A stretch of 64,000 nt of DNA from Hymenobacter chitinivorans DSM 11115 (GTDB lineage: Bacteria > Bacteroidota > Bacteroidia > Cytophagales > Hymenobacteraceae): NCBI RefSeq assembly GCF_002797555.1, contig NZ_PGFA01000001.1, positions 806,001 to 870,000 of the forward strand, in the 5' to 3' direction. Below the pieces are notes generated by a model. That model was given only the letters and a program-made list of their open reading frames with translations, was not told the origin of the DNA and did not search any database. Shown piece after piece: positions 51,730 to 60,584 of this stretch (positions within the stretch are counted from its first letter, which is position 1; the number at the start of each line of letters is the position of its first letter). The position numbers and the translations under genes were made by a program.

Positions 51730-52572
51730 ATGGCTACCACCCCCAAACATTGGTTTATTACCGGCGTTAGCACCGGTTTCGGCGCGGCCCTGGCCGAGCT
51801 GCTGCTCGCAAAAGGCGACAAAGTAGCCGCCACCTTCCGCCAGCCCGAGCAGGCCGAGGAATTCACCCGCAAAGCCGGCGAAAATGGCCGCGGCTTCGTG
51901 GTCGAAGTAACCGATGAGGCCCAGGTCAAGCAGGGCGTGGCCGATGCCATTGCCCACTTCGGCCACCTGGATGTCATTGTCAACAACGCGGGCTACGGCT
52001 CCCTGGGCAGCATCGAGGAAATCGAGGCGGCCGAGGTGCAGCGGCAGTTCGACGTCAACGTATTCGGGCCCCTGCACGTGCTGCGGGCCGTATTGCCCCA
52101 CCTGCGCGCGCGGCGCAGCGGCCACGTGCTCAACATTACCAGCATTGGCGGCCTGAAAACCTTCCCCGGCGTGGGCGTCTACAACGCCAGCAAGTTTGCC
52201 CTCGAAGCCATTGGCGAAAGCCTGGCCCAGCAAGTGGCCCCGCTCGGCATCAAGGTTACCAACATCGAGCCCAGCGGCTTCCGCACCGACTGGGCCGGCC
52301 GCTCGGCCAACATCGTTACCACCGGTATTGAGGACTACCAGGCCACGGTGGGCGAAAACCTGAAGGGCATTCAGGGCTACAGCGGCCGGCAGCCCGGCGA
52401 CCCGCAGCGCGCCGCCCAGATTATGTACGACCTGGTGCGGGAGGAAAATCCGCCCCTGCACCTGCCCCTGGGCAAAGCCGCCGTGAAAGGTGCCCGGGAC
52501 AAGTTTGCCGCGCTGGTCAAAGAGCTGGAAAGCGTGGCCAGCCTCGGCGACTCGGCCGACTTCCCGCAATAG
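51730..52572 (+). CDS. Short-chain dehydrogenase/reductase
   Basis: The product has 280 residues with the classical SDR core: FITGVSTGFGAALAE (cofactor), VNNAGYGSLGSIEE, a catalytic Ser in NITSIGG, the YNASKFALEAIGE Tyr/Lys pair, and IEPSGFRTDW. The C-terminus is longer than in FabG and suits the group acting on ketones, aldehydes or steroids. The cofactor preference is not clear. It stands alone between a structured leader and a terminator. Confidence 0.88.
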   Translation: MATTPKHWFITGVSTGFGAALAELLLAKGDKVAATFRQPEQAEEFTRKAGENGRGFVVEVTDEAQVKQGVADAIAHFGHLDVIVNNAGYGSLGSIEEIEAAEVQRQFDVNVFGPLHVLRAVLPHLRARRSGHVLNITSIGGLKTFPGVGVYNASKFALEAIGESLAQQVAPLGIKVTNIEPSGFRTDWAGRSANIVTTGIEDYQATVGENLKGIQGYSGRQPGDPQRAAQIMYDLVREENPPLHLPLGKAAVKGARDKFAALVKELESVASLGDSADFPQ

Positions 52573-52593
52573 TCGTCGGTGCCGCATGCCACA

Positions 52594-52627
52594 GAAAAGC
52601 CCTTTGGAGTTATTCCAAAGGGCTTTT
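52594..52627 (+). terminator. Terminator of the SDR gene
   Basis: AAAAGCCCTTTGGA pairs with TCCAAAGGGCTTTT over GTTAT. Confidence 0.9.
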
Positions 52628-53093
52628 TGCTGTAGTAAGGGCCCAGCCGACGTCCAGACTGCGTCAAGTATTACGTCGTTTGAATATTCTGCAATATTGC
52701 TTACCTTGAGCTTGGCCTTTCCACCAGGCCCGCTTCTCGCGCACCTTCCGCTCCGGGCAACTCCCGCCGTTTGCCCGCCCGACCTGCTACGGCGCTGCTC
52801 GACCTGGTTCCCACCGCCATACTGGCCCGACTCACCTGCTTATTCCCTATTGACCTGGCTTAGCCTGGCAGGCAATGTCCTAACCGCTGCCGTTGCGTGC
52901 CCAAAAATGCTTTGGTGCGCGGGAATATCCGCACGCAGTGGCAACGGCCGCCGGCTGCAATATTAAGCTTTCTTTATGCTTGTGTTACCATTTACGGGTT
53001 AGGTAATTGTTATGCATACATCACTAAATCATGACTCTACCTTCGCGGCGAAATTCGGAGGGGATGCTTCCGATAAACAAAAAAGCCCTTTGT
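52628..53093. other. Intergenic region upstream of the Oar-like receptor
   Basis: 466 bp without a supported gene. A TACCTTCG box at 53038-53045, one base off TAnnTTTG, lies about 48 nt before the receptor ATG and is the best promoter candidate. A TGCGCGG / CCGCACGCA imperfect hairpin lies near 52916-52937. The short frame that covers the middle has random-looking composition. Confidence 0.45.
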
Positions 53094-56000
53094 ATGAATT
53101 TGAAACCCTACTTACTGCTGCTGTTAGGCTTTGTGCTTTTCACTAACGGGCAGTTTGCCGCCGCCCAGGGCGTGACCACCGCCGCCATGAAAGGCGTGGT
53201 GCTCGACGCCAAAGGCGAGCCGCTGCCCGGCGCCACCGTGGTAGCCGTCCATGTGCCCACCGGCACGCCCTACGGCACCGCCACCCGCTCCAATGGCCAG
53301 TTTGACCTGCTCAACCTGCGCGTGGGCGGCCCCTACGAAGTGAAAGTTTCCTTCGTGGGTTATGCCGCTTACTCCCAGGCTAATATCCAGCTGGCTCTGG
53401 GCAAAACCTTCGAAGTCAACGTGACCCTGGCCGAGGAAGGCCGCACCCTCGACGAGGTAGTGGTGAAAGGCAACCGCGACGGTATCATCAATAAGGACCG
53501 GACCGGGGCTTCGACCAACGTCAATAACGCCGCCATCCGGACGCTGCCCACCATCAGCCGCTCCCAGGAAGATTTCACCCGCCTCACGCCCCAGAGCAGC
53601 GGGCTGAGCTTCGGGGGGCGCAACTCGCTCTACAACAACTTCTCCCTCGACGGCTCGATCTTCAACAACTCCTTCGGCCTGGATGCGCCCACGCCCGGCG
53701 GCCAAACCAACTCCCAGCCCGTGTCGCTCGACGCCATTGAGCAGCTCGAAGTAAGCCTGGCGCCCTACGATGTGCGCCAGGGTGGCTTCACCGGGGCCGG
53801 CGTGAATGCCGTAACCAAAAGCGGCACCAACGATTTCAAGGGCACCGTCTACACCTTTCTGCGCAACGAAAAGCTAATCGGTGAGAAAGTCGGCGACGTG
53901 ACCGTGCGCAACCCCGACCTGAAGTTCAACCAAACCGGCTTCTCGCTCGGCGGCCCGATTATCAAGAACAAGCTGTTCTTCTTCACCAACGCCGAAATTA
54001 CCCGCCGCGACGACCCGGGCCTGACCTTCCGGCCCGCCCAGAGTGCGGCCGAAGCTGCTGCCGCCCTCAACGGGCAGCTCGACGGGGTAAGCCGGGTGCT
54101 GGAAAGTGACCTGATTGGCATTCGGCAGCGCCTGCTGAGCGTGTACGGCTACGACCCGGGCAGCTACCAGGACTTCAAATACCGCACGTCGAGTGACAAG
54201 CTGCTGCTGAAGCTCGACTGGAATATCAACGCCACCAATACCTTCTCGGTGCGCTACAACTTCCTGCAAAGCTTCCGGGAGCAGGGCCCGCACCCCATTG
54301 CCATTGCCCCGTCGTCGCGGGTACAGGGCGTGAACACGCTGCAGTACTCCAACTCGGGCTATACTATTAATAACGGCCTGAACTCGGTGGTCGGGGAGCT
54401 GAACTCCCGCTTCGGGGAGAAGTTCAGCAACAAGGCCCAGCTGAGCTTCTCGGCTTTCCGCGACGTGCGCGACCTGCCCGACGCCAAGCTGTTTCCCCAG
54501 ATTGACATTACCAAAAACGGCACGACTTACGTGAGCGTGGGCACCGAGCAGTTTTCGGCCAACAACGAGTTGAATCAGAACATTACCCAGTTTACCGACA
54601 ACCTGAGCTACTTCGCCGGGGCCCACGTCCTCACGGCGGGCCTAACCTACGAGCGGTTCAGCTTCTTCAACGCCTTCAACCTGCAGCGCTACGGCTACCC
54701 CTTCTTCGGCGGCCTCGACATCAACCAGTTCTACAAAGTCACGGACCCGACCAGCCCCGACTTCGTGGATTTGAACGCCATTGCCGCCGCCGGGGGGCGC
54801 AAGCCGGTGAAGGGTGTCGACGTGAACGTGGCCCAGCTCGGCCTCTACGCCCAGGATGAGTGGAACGTGACGCCCGACTTCAAGCTGACCCTGGGTGTGC
54901 GGGCCGATATGCCGATTTACGACACCCAAGTGGCCGCCAATACCCAGATTCTCAACGCCCCGCTGCTCGACTCCAACGGGCAGCCGGCCAAGGTCGACGT
55001 GACGGAGTTTCCAAAGGCTACGCCGCTGTTTTCGCCCCGCCTGGGTTTCAACTACGCCCTCAACCAGAACACCTACACCACCCAGCTGCGCGGCGGCTCG
55101 GGCATTTTCACCGGCCGTATCCCGTTTGTGTGGATCAGCAACCAGGCTTCCAACTCGCAGTTCGATGCCGGCTACACCTTTCAGATCAACGGCACGGCCC
55201 GCGACTTTAAGTTTCCGCAGGTGTGGCGCTCCAACCTGGCCCTCGACCAGCAGCTGCCCGGTGGCATTGTGGCCACGCTGGAAGCCATTTATTCCAAGGA
55301 CCGCAACGCGGCCATTCACCGCAACTACAACTTCGTGACGCCCACTCAGAAGCTGCAGGGCGCCGACAACCGCCTGATTTACCCGGCGGCCGGTCCGCGC
55401 ATTACCTCCGGCTTCACCGGTCCCGACGGGCAGTTCAGCTTCCTCGACGCCGGCGTAATTGTGCTCGAAAACACCAACAAGGGCTACCAGTACAGCCTGA
55501 CCGGTCAGCTGAAAAAGGACTTCGACAACGGCCTGTACCTGACGGCGGCCTACACCTATTCCAAGGCTAAGGACGTGACGTCGAACCCCGGCGAAATTGC
55601 CGCCGACGCCTACCAGCGCAACCCCGTAGTGGGCAACGCCAACGACCCCCAGCTGGCCTACAGCGACTTTGGCCTGCAGCACCGCATCATTGGGGCCGCC
55701 GGGAAGCGCTTCGCCTACGCCGACGACAAGCTGGCCACCACCATCAGCTTCTTCTTCGAAGCGGCCCAGGGTAACCGCTTTTCCTACACCTACGCCGGCG
55801 ATTTGAACCGCGACGGTATTCCCGGCAACGACCTGCTGTTTGTGCCCGCCTCCCAGAGTCAGATCAACCTGGTGGATATTCGCGACGCCCAGAACAACGT
55901 GCTGGCAACCGCCGCCCAGCAGTGGGCCCAGCTCAACGCCTACATCGAGCAGGACGACTACCTGAGCAGCCGCCGTGGGCAGTACACCGAGCGCAACGGC

Positions 56001-56306
56001 GCCATCAGCCCCTGGTACACCCAGCTCGACGCCAAGCTGCTGCAGGATTTCTCGATAGAAGGAGCCAAAAAGAAGCATACCCTGCAGCTGAGCCTGGATG
56101 TGCAGAACCTGGGCAACCTGCTTAATTCCGACTGGGGCGTGCGTCGGGTATTTGCCAACAACCGCTTCATCGAAGCGGCTTACCCCGCCGCCACGCCCGA
56201 TACACCTACGTTCCAGTTCCGCGGCGGCAACCAGACCTTCATCAACAACACCGACCTGAACAGCCGCTGGCGTGCCCAGGTGGGCCTGCGCTATATCCTC
56301 GACTAG
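53094..56306 (+). CDS. Oar-like TonB-dependent receptor
   Basis: The product has 1070 residues with a signal peptide (FVLFTNGQFAAAQG). Residues about 25-115 form a carboxypeptidase-regulatory domain (DAKGEPLPGATVVAVHVPTG). The plug follows with SRSQEDFTRLTPQSSGLSFG, GRNSLYNNFSLDGSIFNNSF and LDAIEQLEVSLAPYDVRQGG, the hallmark of Oar-family receptors. Then comes a large beta-barrel ending WRAQVGLRYILD. There is no SusD partner. Oar proteins are implicated in surface and secretion functions as well as uptake; ligand unknown. ATG 53094 begins at the signal peptide. Confidence 0.92.
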   Translation: MNLKPYLLLLLGFVLFTNGQFAAAQGVTTAAMKGVVLDAKGEPLPGATVVAVHVPTGTPYGTATRSNGQFDLLNLRVGGPYEVKVSFVGYAAYSQANIQLALGKTFEVNVTLAEEGRTLDEVVVKGNRDGIINKDRTGASTNVNNAAIRTLPTISRSQEDFTRLTPQSSGLSFGGRNSLYNNFSLDGSIFNNSFGLDAPTPGGQTNSQPVSLDAIEQLEVSLAPYDVRQGGFTGAGVNAVTKSGTNDFKGTVYTFLRNEKLIGEKVGDVTVRNPDLKFNQTGFSLGGPIIKNKLFFFTNAEITRRDDPGLTFRPAQSAAEAAAALNGQLDGVSRVLESDLIGIRQRLLSVYGYDPGSYQDFKYRTSSDKLLLKLDWNINATNTFSVRYNFLQSFREQGPHPIAIAPSSRVQGVNTLQYSNSGYTINNGLNSVVGELNSRFGEKFSNKAQLSFSAFRDVRDLPDAKLFPQIDITKNGTTYVSVGTEQFSANNELNQNITQFTDNLSYFAGAHVLTAGLTYERFSFFNAFNLQRYGYPFFGGLDINQFYKVTDPTSPDFVDLNAIAAAGGRKPVKGVDVNVAQLGLYAQDEWNVTPDFKLTLGVRADMPIYDTQVAANTQILNAPLLDSNGQPAKVDVTEFPKATPLFSPRLGFNYALNQNTYTTQLRGGSGIFTGRIPFVWISNQASNSQFDAGYTFQINGTARDFKFPQVWRSNLALDQQLPGGIVATLEAIYSKDRNAAIHRNYNFVTPTQKLQGADNRLIYPAAGPRITSGFTGPDGQFSFLDAGVIVLENTNKGYQYSLTGQLKKDFDNGLYLTAAYTYSKAKDVTSNPGEIAADAYQRNPVVGNANDPQLAYSDFGLQHRIIGAAGKRFAYADDKLATTISFFFEAAQGNRFSYTYAGDLNRDGIPGNDLLFVPASQSQINLVDIRDAQNNVLATAAQQWAQLNAYIEQDDYLSSRRGQYTERNGAISPWYTQLDAKLLQDFSIEGAKKKHTLQLSLDVQNLGNLLNSDWGVRRVFANNRFIEAAYPAATPDTPTFQFRGGNQTFINNTDLNSRWRAQVGLRYILD

Positions 56307-56314
56307 CGGAGTAC

Positions 56315-56367
56315 TTATCAAACAAAAAAGCCCGAAGCAGTACGCTTCGGGCTTTTTTGTTTGATAA
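56315..56367. terminator. Terminator with 24-bp perfect arms
   Basis: TTATCAAACAAAAAAGCCCG continuing AAGC pairs exactly with its reverse complement over a 5-nt loop. It works in both directions. Confidence 0.92.
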
Positions 56368-57019
56368 CCGAGAGTATAATTGGCTGGTAATAAGGATTAA
56401 GCCACTTGTTGTAAGGTGGTAGAGCCAGGAGCAGGCAAATGACGCACTGTTGGCTGGCCGCTCGAATCGAGCAGGAGCCGCGGAGCCTTTGCCACGGGCT
56501 TACGGTAGCCGAATGAGCCGGGCCGGTAGCCGAAGGAAGCGCAGGCCGCCCGCGTCATACAAAAAGCGTCGGGGTGCCTGAGCCAGGGCGGCGCGTAACC
56601 GGGCGCAGCGAAGTAGCAACGTAGAGCAGGCAGCGGTTGAACAAGGTTTTCATAGTCAGAGGCTGAGCGGGGGTGAGGCGCTGCAAAGTTGCCGCCGGTA
56701 TGTTATTTCAGGGTTCTGCTAAGGTCAAGAATGGGTTATCAAGCTGGGTTTCAGCAATAGGGGGGCTTCTTAATCAGCAGTTTTGGTTGAGTCTGGGGTA
56801 GCCAATTCGACTGATTTTATTCTTAGAAAAAAGTCTGATAAAAAGTAGTGTGACTAGTTGAGCAATAGCTTTCAGTGGAATGCAGAGGAGATTTTAGAGG
56901 TCCCTTTGATCATTGTTAGCCTTGCTGTAAAGTCTGAAGGATGCGGAACCTAGTTTCGGGACTCTGTAAGTTTCCTCTAGGTTTACTTCCACTAACCGCT
57001 ACACCCAATTTCAGCAACC
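56368..57019. other. Mostly non-coding interval
   Basis: 650 bp between the Oar-like receptor and the lipoprotein gene. The left part contains two overlapping micro-ORFs on the minus strand (see 56397-56558). The right part (56660-57019) is AT-richer and holds no gene I can support; it should contain the promoter of the lipoprotein gene, but I found no exact TAnnTTTG box. Confidence 0.45.
56397..56558 (-). CDS. Possible small ORF, 53 residues
   Basis: On the minus strand ATG 56558 opens a 53-codon frame (MTRAACASFGYRPGSFGYRK, ending TTLQQVA). Its ATG overlaps the TGA of another minus-strand micro-ORF of 32 codons (ATG at 56654, MKTLFNRCLLYVATSL), an ATGA junction. The two could be coupled genes or one small gene broken by a frameshift. 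The first begins like a short membrane or secreted peptide. No homology is known to me. Confidence 0.25.
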   Translation of the reverse strand: MTRAACASFGYRPGSFGYRKPVAKAPRLLLDSSGQPTVRHLPAPGSTTLQQVA

Positions 57020-57715
57020 ATGAAACGTCCGTTATTGTGCTTCGCCCTCGCTACCAGCTTGCTATCCACCGCTTCCTGCGCGAAGGAAGACGTTTTGCAG
57101 ACGACCATCGTCGAGGGGCGCGTAATGAACCCCAACACCAACGAGCCGGTAGCTGGGGTTGCCGTGGTGGTACATCGGGCCGTGTACGGGACGTTCCTGA
57201 GTTCCGGTAACTCATCCAAAGATTCGGTAACCGCCGCCTACACGGATGTCAACGGGCATTATCGGCTGGCCTTCGAGGCCAAACCAACCGGCAATTACGA
57301 GTTCAAGCTCAGTCGTTTAGACTTGTTGTACGATCTGGAGAATGGCTTCGCAGGCCGGTATTTGGCTCAGCCGGGGCAAACCAACGTGCAGGATTTCAAG
57401 GCTACGCCCTATAAAACGGTCACTGTGACGGCCACGGCCGGCAAGGACGGCAAAACCAGCCTGGAATTTAATGGCACTATGATATCCCCCTTGTTCTACA
57501 GCACCCATATTTATATCGACACCGTACGCAGCAAGCAGCAAGTCGTTTTTTCGAGCACAATCAAACTAGTCCCCAATCAGGAATACCAGTTCGCGAAAGT
57601 GACCTATAACCGAGTGAAGCTGCCCAACGGAAACATTGAGCTACGGGATGAAGTAATGACCAGCGTGCGTCGCAAAATCGGCTACGACGATACGACTGTA
57701 GTGCGGCTGCACTAG
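57020..57715 (+). CDS. Lipoprotein with carboxypeptidase-regulatory-like domain
   Basis: The product has 231 residues. The signal MKRPLLCFALATSLLSTASC gives a lipidated Cys at 20. Residues about 30-125 look like a carboxypeptidase-regulatory (transthyretin-like) beta-sandwich: VEGRVMNPNTNEPVAGVAVV and DVNGHYRLAFEA. A second beta-rich part follows with no known motif. It is envelope-associated with unknown function. Base composition is a little less GC-rich than the surroundings, as is the next gene, suggesting a less conserved accessory pair. Confidence 0.7.
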   Translation: MKRPLLCFALATSLLSTASCAKEDVLQTTIVEGRVMNPNTNEPVAGVAVVVHRAVYGTFLSSGNSSKDSVTAAYTDVNGHYRLAFEAKPTGNYEFKLSRLDLLYDLENGFAGRYLAQPGQTNVQDFKATPYKTVTVTATAGKDGKTSLEFNGTMISPLFYSTHIYIDTVRSKQQVVFSSTIKLVPNQEYQFAKVTYNRVKLPNGNIELRDEVMTSVRRKIGYDDTTVVRLH

Positions 57716-57775
57716 TCAGGCAGACCATAAAAGCGCCGCTTCGGACCAGAATTTTCGTCCTGCTTGGCTGATTTC

Positions 57776-58435
57776 ATGACCAGCTCCAATCGGCCTTGGT
57801 TAGTTTGGCTACGTTCCACTAAGGCAAGAATGCTGGTACGCTTCGGCCTGGGTTTCATGCTAACGGTTGTCGGGTATTTTTTCTGGCAAGTCATTGCAGC
57901 CTTCGCCGCCTTTTTCACCATTGGCTCCGGAGGAGGGCACCGCGACGAGGCTTTGGTGATTGAGGCCGGGTTCTTGGCCGTGCACGTGGCACTGCTGAGT
58001 GGGCTCGCCTGGCGGCGGGTACTCTATACTCCGCGTTGGGTATGGGCCCTGAATGTCGGGGTCAGCGTCGGCTTTTTTGCCTATACTGTGTTCGTGCCCT
58101 GGTACAGCTCTCCTCGCGACCCAGCATACCAGTATTATACCTTTTTTCAGGAAGGAAGGCGCTATGAAATCTCGCTGCAGAAGCCTGGAAACTCGTTCGA
58201 TTTGTTGGATGTTACCGACCAGAACACTGCTGAGAAGAATGATTCTACTGTCTCAGTTTCAACCTCGCTGCTGTATGGCGACTACCAGGTGCGCCACGAT
58301 ACAATCTTTTTGAGGCAAAGAGCAAGCCCACGGCAGTGCTTCATTTATCACGGCACGTTGGTTGGCTTTGGGAACAGCACTATGCCTATTCCTCTGATAC
58401 GAGAGCAAGACAGCAAGCCTTGGTCGCTGCAATAG
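57776..58435 (+). CDS. Hypothetical multi-pass membrane protein
   Basis: The product has 219 residues from ATG 57776; an in-frame TTG at 57764 would add four. Three hydrophobic helices lie in the first half (MLVRFGLGFMLTVVGYFFWQ, a second near EAGFLAVHVALLSGLAW, and VWALNVGVSVGFFAYTVFVP). The C-terminal half is soluble, beta-rich and without recognised motifs. It begins 60 bp after the lipoprotein gene, so the two may be co-transcribed. Family not recognised. Confidence 0.6.
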   Translation: MTSSNRPWLVWLRSTKARMLVRFGLGFMLTVVGYFFWQVIAAFAAFFTIGSGGGHRDEALVIEAGFLAVHVALLSGLAWRRVLYTPRWVWALNVGVSVGFFAYTVFVPWYSSPRDPAYQYYTFFQEGRRYEISLQKPGNSFDLLDVTDQNTAEKNDSTVSVSTSLLYGDYQVRHDTIFLRQRASPRQCFIYHGTLVGFGNSTMPIPLIREQDSKPWSLQ

Positions 58436-58504
58436 AAGGCCTTTTTCCTATTGCTTTGTGCCGCGCGGCTTTCGCTGAAGAGGGCATGATAGACACGCAA
58501 ATGC

Positions 58505-58557
58505 AAAAAGCCTGAAAACGGACCCTTCTAGCGAACTAGAAAGGCCGTTTTCAGGCT
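58505..58557 (-). terminator. Terminator of tRNA-Leu
   Basis: On the minus strand AGCCTGAAAACGG pairs with CCGTTTTCAGGCT around an inner CTTTCTAG-TTCG-CTAGAAGG stem, followed by TTTTTG. It lies 26 bp after the tRNA. Confidence 0.9.
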
Positions 58558-58583
58558 AACAGGCAGGTTTCCTACCTACAAAG

Positions 58584-58665
58584 TACCCAGAGCCGGGGTC
58601 GAACCGGCACATCTTTCGATATCGGTGTTTGAGACCGACGCGTCTACCGATTCCGCCATCTGGGC
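58584..58665 (-). tRNA. tRNA-Leu (anticodon CAA)
   Basis: An 82-nt cloverleaf with GCCCAGA / TCTGGGT acceptor, a D-arm GGCGGAATCGGTAGACGC typical of type II leucine tRNAs, anticodon loop CTCAAAC (CAA, reads UUG), a short variable arm (TATCGAAAGATG) and T-arm GCCGGTTCGACCCCGGC. The discriminator is A and CCA is not encoded. It starts 18 bp after the hscB stop, so it could be co-transcribed with hscB and processed. Confidence 0.95.
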
Positions 58666-58683
58666 ATTTCTCGCTCCCACAAC

Positions 58684-59220
58684 TCAGGAACGGGTTGCAA
58701 ACTTAGCGAGACTTTCGTGAATACGCAACAAATACCGCTTTTTGAGATAATACGTGCGGATTTGCTCCAGGGCCTGAGGGCGCACATCGGCCGGTAGACC
58801 CTCATAACCAGCCAAAACCGGCGCAATGCCCGCGTCCAGAGTTTCAGTCAGGGCCTGGGTTTCCTGCTCTACGCGCTGTACGATGGTCGGATCGGGTTCA
58901 AACTCCAGCTCCATCAGCTGCTCGTTCAAGTCCATTACTTCCATCAGAAAGTCGGCGGGCATTTCCTGCTTCCCTTCTTCCAGCAGCCCGTGCCGGCTCA
59001 GGATGTAAGCCATGCGCTGGTCGGGGTTCGACAAAGTGCGGTAGGCGTTGGTGTTGAGCGTGGCCAGCTGCAGAATCTCCTGCTGCCGCTCGGGGCTGGC
59101 CGTGGCGTGGAAGTCGGGGTGATATTCGCGGCTTAGGGCGTAGTAGCGGCTTTTCAGCGCGGGCGCGTCGGGCTGGAAGCTTTCGGGCAGGCCGTAGAAT
59201 TCGAAGTAGTCGGGGCTCAT
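58684..59220 (-). CDS. hscB: Fe-S cluster assembly co-chaperone HscB
   Basis: HscB is the J-type co-chaperone that delivers IscU to HscA during iron-sulfur cluster transfer. The 178-residue product has an N-terminal J domain (SPDYFEFYGLPESFQPD, with the HPD motif in SREYHPDFH) and the C-terminal three-helix HscB domain (SRHGLLEEGKQEMPADFLME). The length matches the family. Its ATG overlaps the stop codon of the upstream monooxygenase-fold gene (ATGA), so the two are translationally coupled. No other isc genes are in the window. Confidence 0.92.
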   Translation of the reverse strand: MSPDYFEFYGLPESFQPDAPALKSRYYALSREYHPDFHATASPERQQEILQLATLNTNAYRTLSNPDQRMAYILSRHGLLEEGKQEMPADFLMEVMDLNEQLMELEFEPDPTIVQRVEQETQALTETLDAGIAPVLAGYEGLPADVRPQALEQIRTYYLKKRYLLRIHESLAKFATRS

Positions 59221-59543
59221 TGCGGGGTGGGCGGGGAAGATGTGGTAGGGGAGTCCGGGCCCGCTGGGTATACGGAAAAGGCCAGGGGCGGGGCGGCAAA
59301 CAGCCGTTTGGTAGCCGGCCACACCTGCCCAAACAGCACTGAGCGGCGGTAGTTGTCCAAATCGGCGGCCGAGTCCCAGTGGCTGTGGGTGCAATACACG
59401 TGGGACGCGTCGGCATCTTGCCAGAGCTCCAGGTGCCGGCAGCCGGGCATAGTCCGGATTTTATTTTCCGAGTCGCGGAATATGGCCAGGAAATCGACTA
59501 CTTTTTCCGGCTGGAAGGTCATGCGCACGATGCGGGTTAGCAT
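59217..59543 (-). CDS. Antibiotic-biosynthesis-monooxygenase (ABM) fold protein
   Basis: The product has 108 residues, a dimeric alpha/beta-barrel of the ABM/YgiN type. MLTRIVRMTFQPEKVVDFLA, PGCRHLELWQDADASHVYCT and the aromatic W-x-S element (HSHWDSAADLDNYRRS) fit the family. Relatives oxidise quinols or act as heme-degrading or detoxifying enzymes; this one lacks clear heme ligands. The C-terminus is Ser/Pro-rich and overlaps hscB by 4 nt, so the two are one operon. Confidence 0.85.
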   Translation of the reverse strand: MLTRIVRMTFQPEKVVDFLAIFRDSENKIRTMPGCRHLELWQDADASHVYCTHSHWDSAADLDNYRRSVLFGQVWPATKRLFAAPPLAFSVYPAGPDSPTTSSPPTPQ

Positions 59544-59625
59544 ACAGCAGAAAGAAGGTTAGGAGAAGAGCAGGAAAAAGCTGCCAGGATGGCTGCTGTC
59601 GATTAACATAATAAATAGACAAATT

Positions 59626-59660
59626 AAAAAGCCTGTTTAAAGCTCGTTACAAGCCTTTTT
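59626..59660 (-). terminator. Probable terminator of the SAM-hydrolase gene
   Basis: An imperfect AAAAAGGCTTGT / ACAGGCTTTTT stem read on the minus strand, 20 bp after the gene. Confidence 0.6.
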
Positions 59661-59679
59661 GGTAAGTAACTGGTGCGGC

Positions 59680-60450
59680 CTAGCCTTCCATGGGAAAGCG
59701 AATATCTACTTGCGAGTCGAAATAGAGGCCGAGCAGCTCCGCGGCGTTGCCCTGGTTGACGCCGATGCAGAGCCGGTCTTGGCTGTTGAAGATGCACACC
59801 GCGTCGCCGGGGTCGGCGGCCTGGAAGTGGGCAGCGATGTCGCGCACGGTTTCGCGGGCGAAGTGAATGGTGCAGGGCCGGCCCCGGCCAATGACTTCGA
59901 GGGCCGTGCGGCTGATGTTGGTAATCAGGTTGCCGTAGTGGTCCACGTGAATCACGTGGCCGGTAATGCGGTTGTCCTGCAGGCGCAGCTGCCGGTTCAG
60001 AAGCTGGTAGGAATCGGTGGCGGCGGGGCCGAGGTCGGCCAGCAGGCCGCCCTGGGCCAGGTGCACGGCGGCCGGGGCCAGAATGTCGCGGGTGGGAGAG
60101 GAGGTAGCCAGGGCCGGAATCTGGACCAGCTCCTCGGGCTTGCCGTCGGTGAGCAGAGCCAGCAGGCCATTGTTGGCCGCCACGAAGTAATGATCCTCAA
60201 ACAAGGCGGCCTGCCAGCTGCCCTTGCTGCCCCCGTGGTCGTTGACGCCCACCAGGTGCACCGAGCCCTTGGGAAAGTCCCGAAATACGGAATCGAGAAC
60301 GTGTAAGGCGTGCGCGATGTTAAAGGGTTCGACAGCGTGGCTGATGTCCAGAACCGGTTGGGTGGGCGCCAGCTGCATAATCCGGGCTTTCACCGCGGCC
60401 ACGTAATGGTCGCGGTAGCCAAAGTCGGACAGAAACGTAATCAGCCCCAT
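59680..60450 (-). CDS. S-adenosyl-L-methionine hydrolase (adenosine-forming), DUF62
   Basis: The product has 256 residues. ITFLSDFGYRDHYVAAVKAR at the N-terminus (with Asp 9 contacting substrate), DISHAVEPFNIAHALHVLDS, HLVGVNDHG, FVAANNGLLALL and HVIHVDHYGNLITNI are the conserved blocks of the SAM hydroxide adenosyltransferase / fluorinase-like fold. The enzyme splits SAM to adenosine and methionine with water. No chlorinase/fluorinase-specific insert is seen. It is cytosolic and monocistronic. It may trim SAM levels, relevant to the SAM riboswitch operon elsewhere in the window (speculative). Confidence 0.93.
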   Translation of the reverse strand: MGLITFLSDFGYRDHYVAAVKARIMQLAPTQPVLDISHAVEPFNIAHALHVLDSVFRDFPKGSVHLVGVNDHGGSKGSWQAALFEDHYFVAANNGLLALLTDGKPEELVQIPALATSSPTRDILAPAAVHLAQGGLLADLGPAATDSYQLLNRQLRLQDNRITGHVIHVDHYGNLITNISRTALEVIGRGRPCTIHFARETVRDIAAHFQAADPGDAVCIFNSQDRLCIGVNQGNAAELLGLYFDSQVDIRFPMEG

Positions 60451-60584
60451 GCCGGAATTTCTCAGTTCTTCGTACTATTGTTTACCCTGCTCTAGGGGCG
60501 GCAAAAGTAGGCGATTTGGACGGAACCAGTGCCCCTTTCGCCAGTAGCATTCTCTAACTCTCTCAGCTTAAAAGCAACTACAGT

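Noticed and set aside
52916..52945. GCAGTGGC motif considered as part of a cobalamin riboswitch upstream of the Oar-like receptor
   Set aside because: The other cobalamin-riboswitch landmarks are absent on either strand and the orientation is wrong for the receptor gene.
52490..52966. Frame continuing past the SDR stop region into the intergenic interval
   Set aside because: It overlaps the SDR 3' end in another frame and crosses its terminator; no conserved motif.
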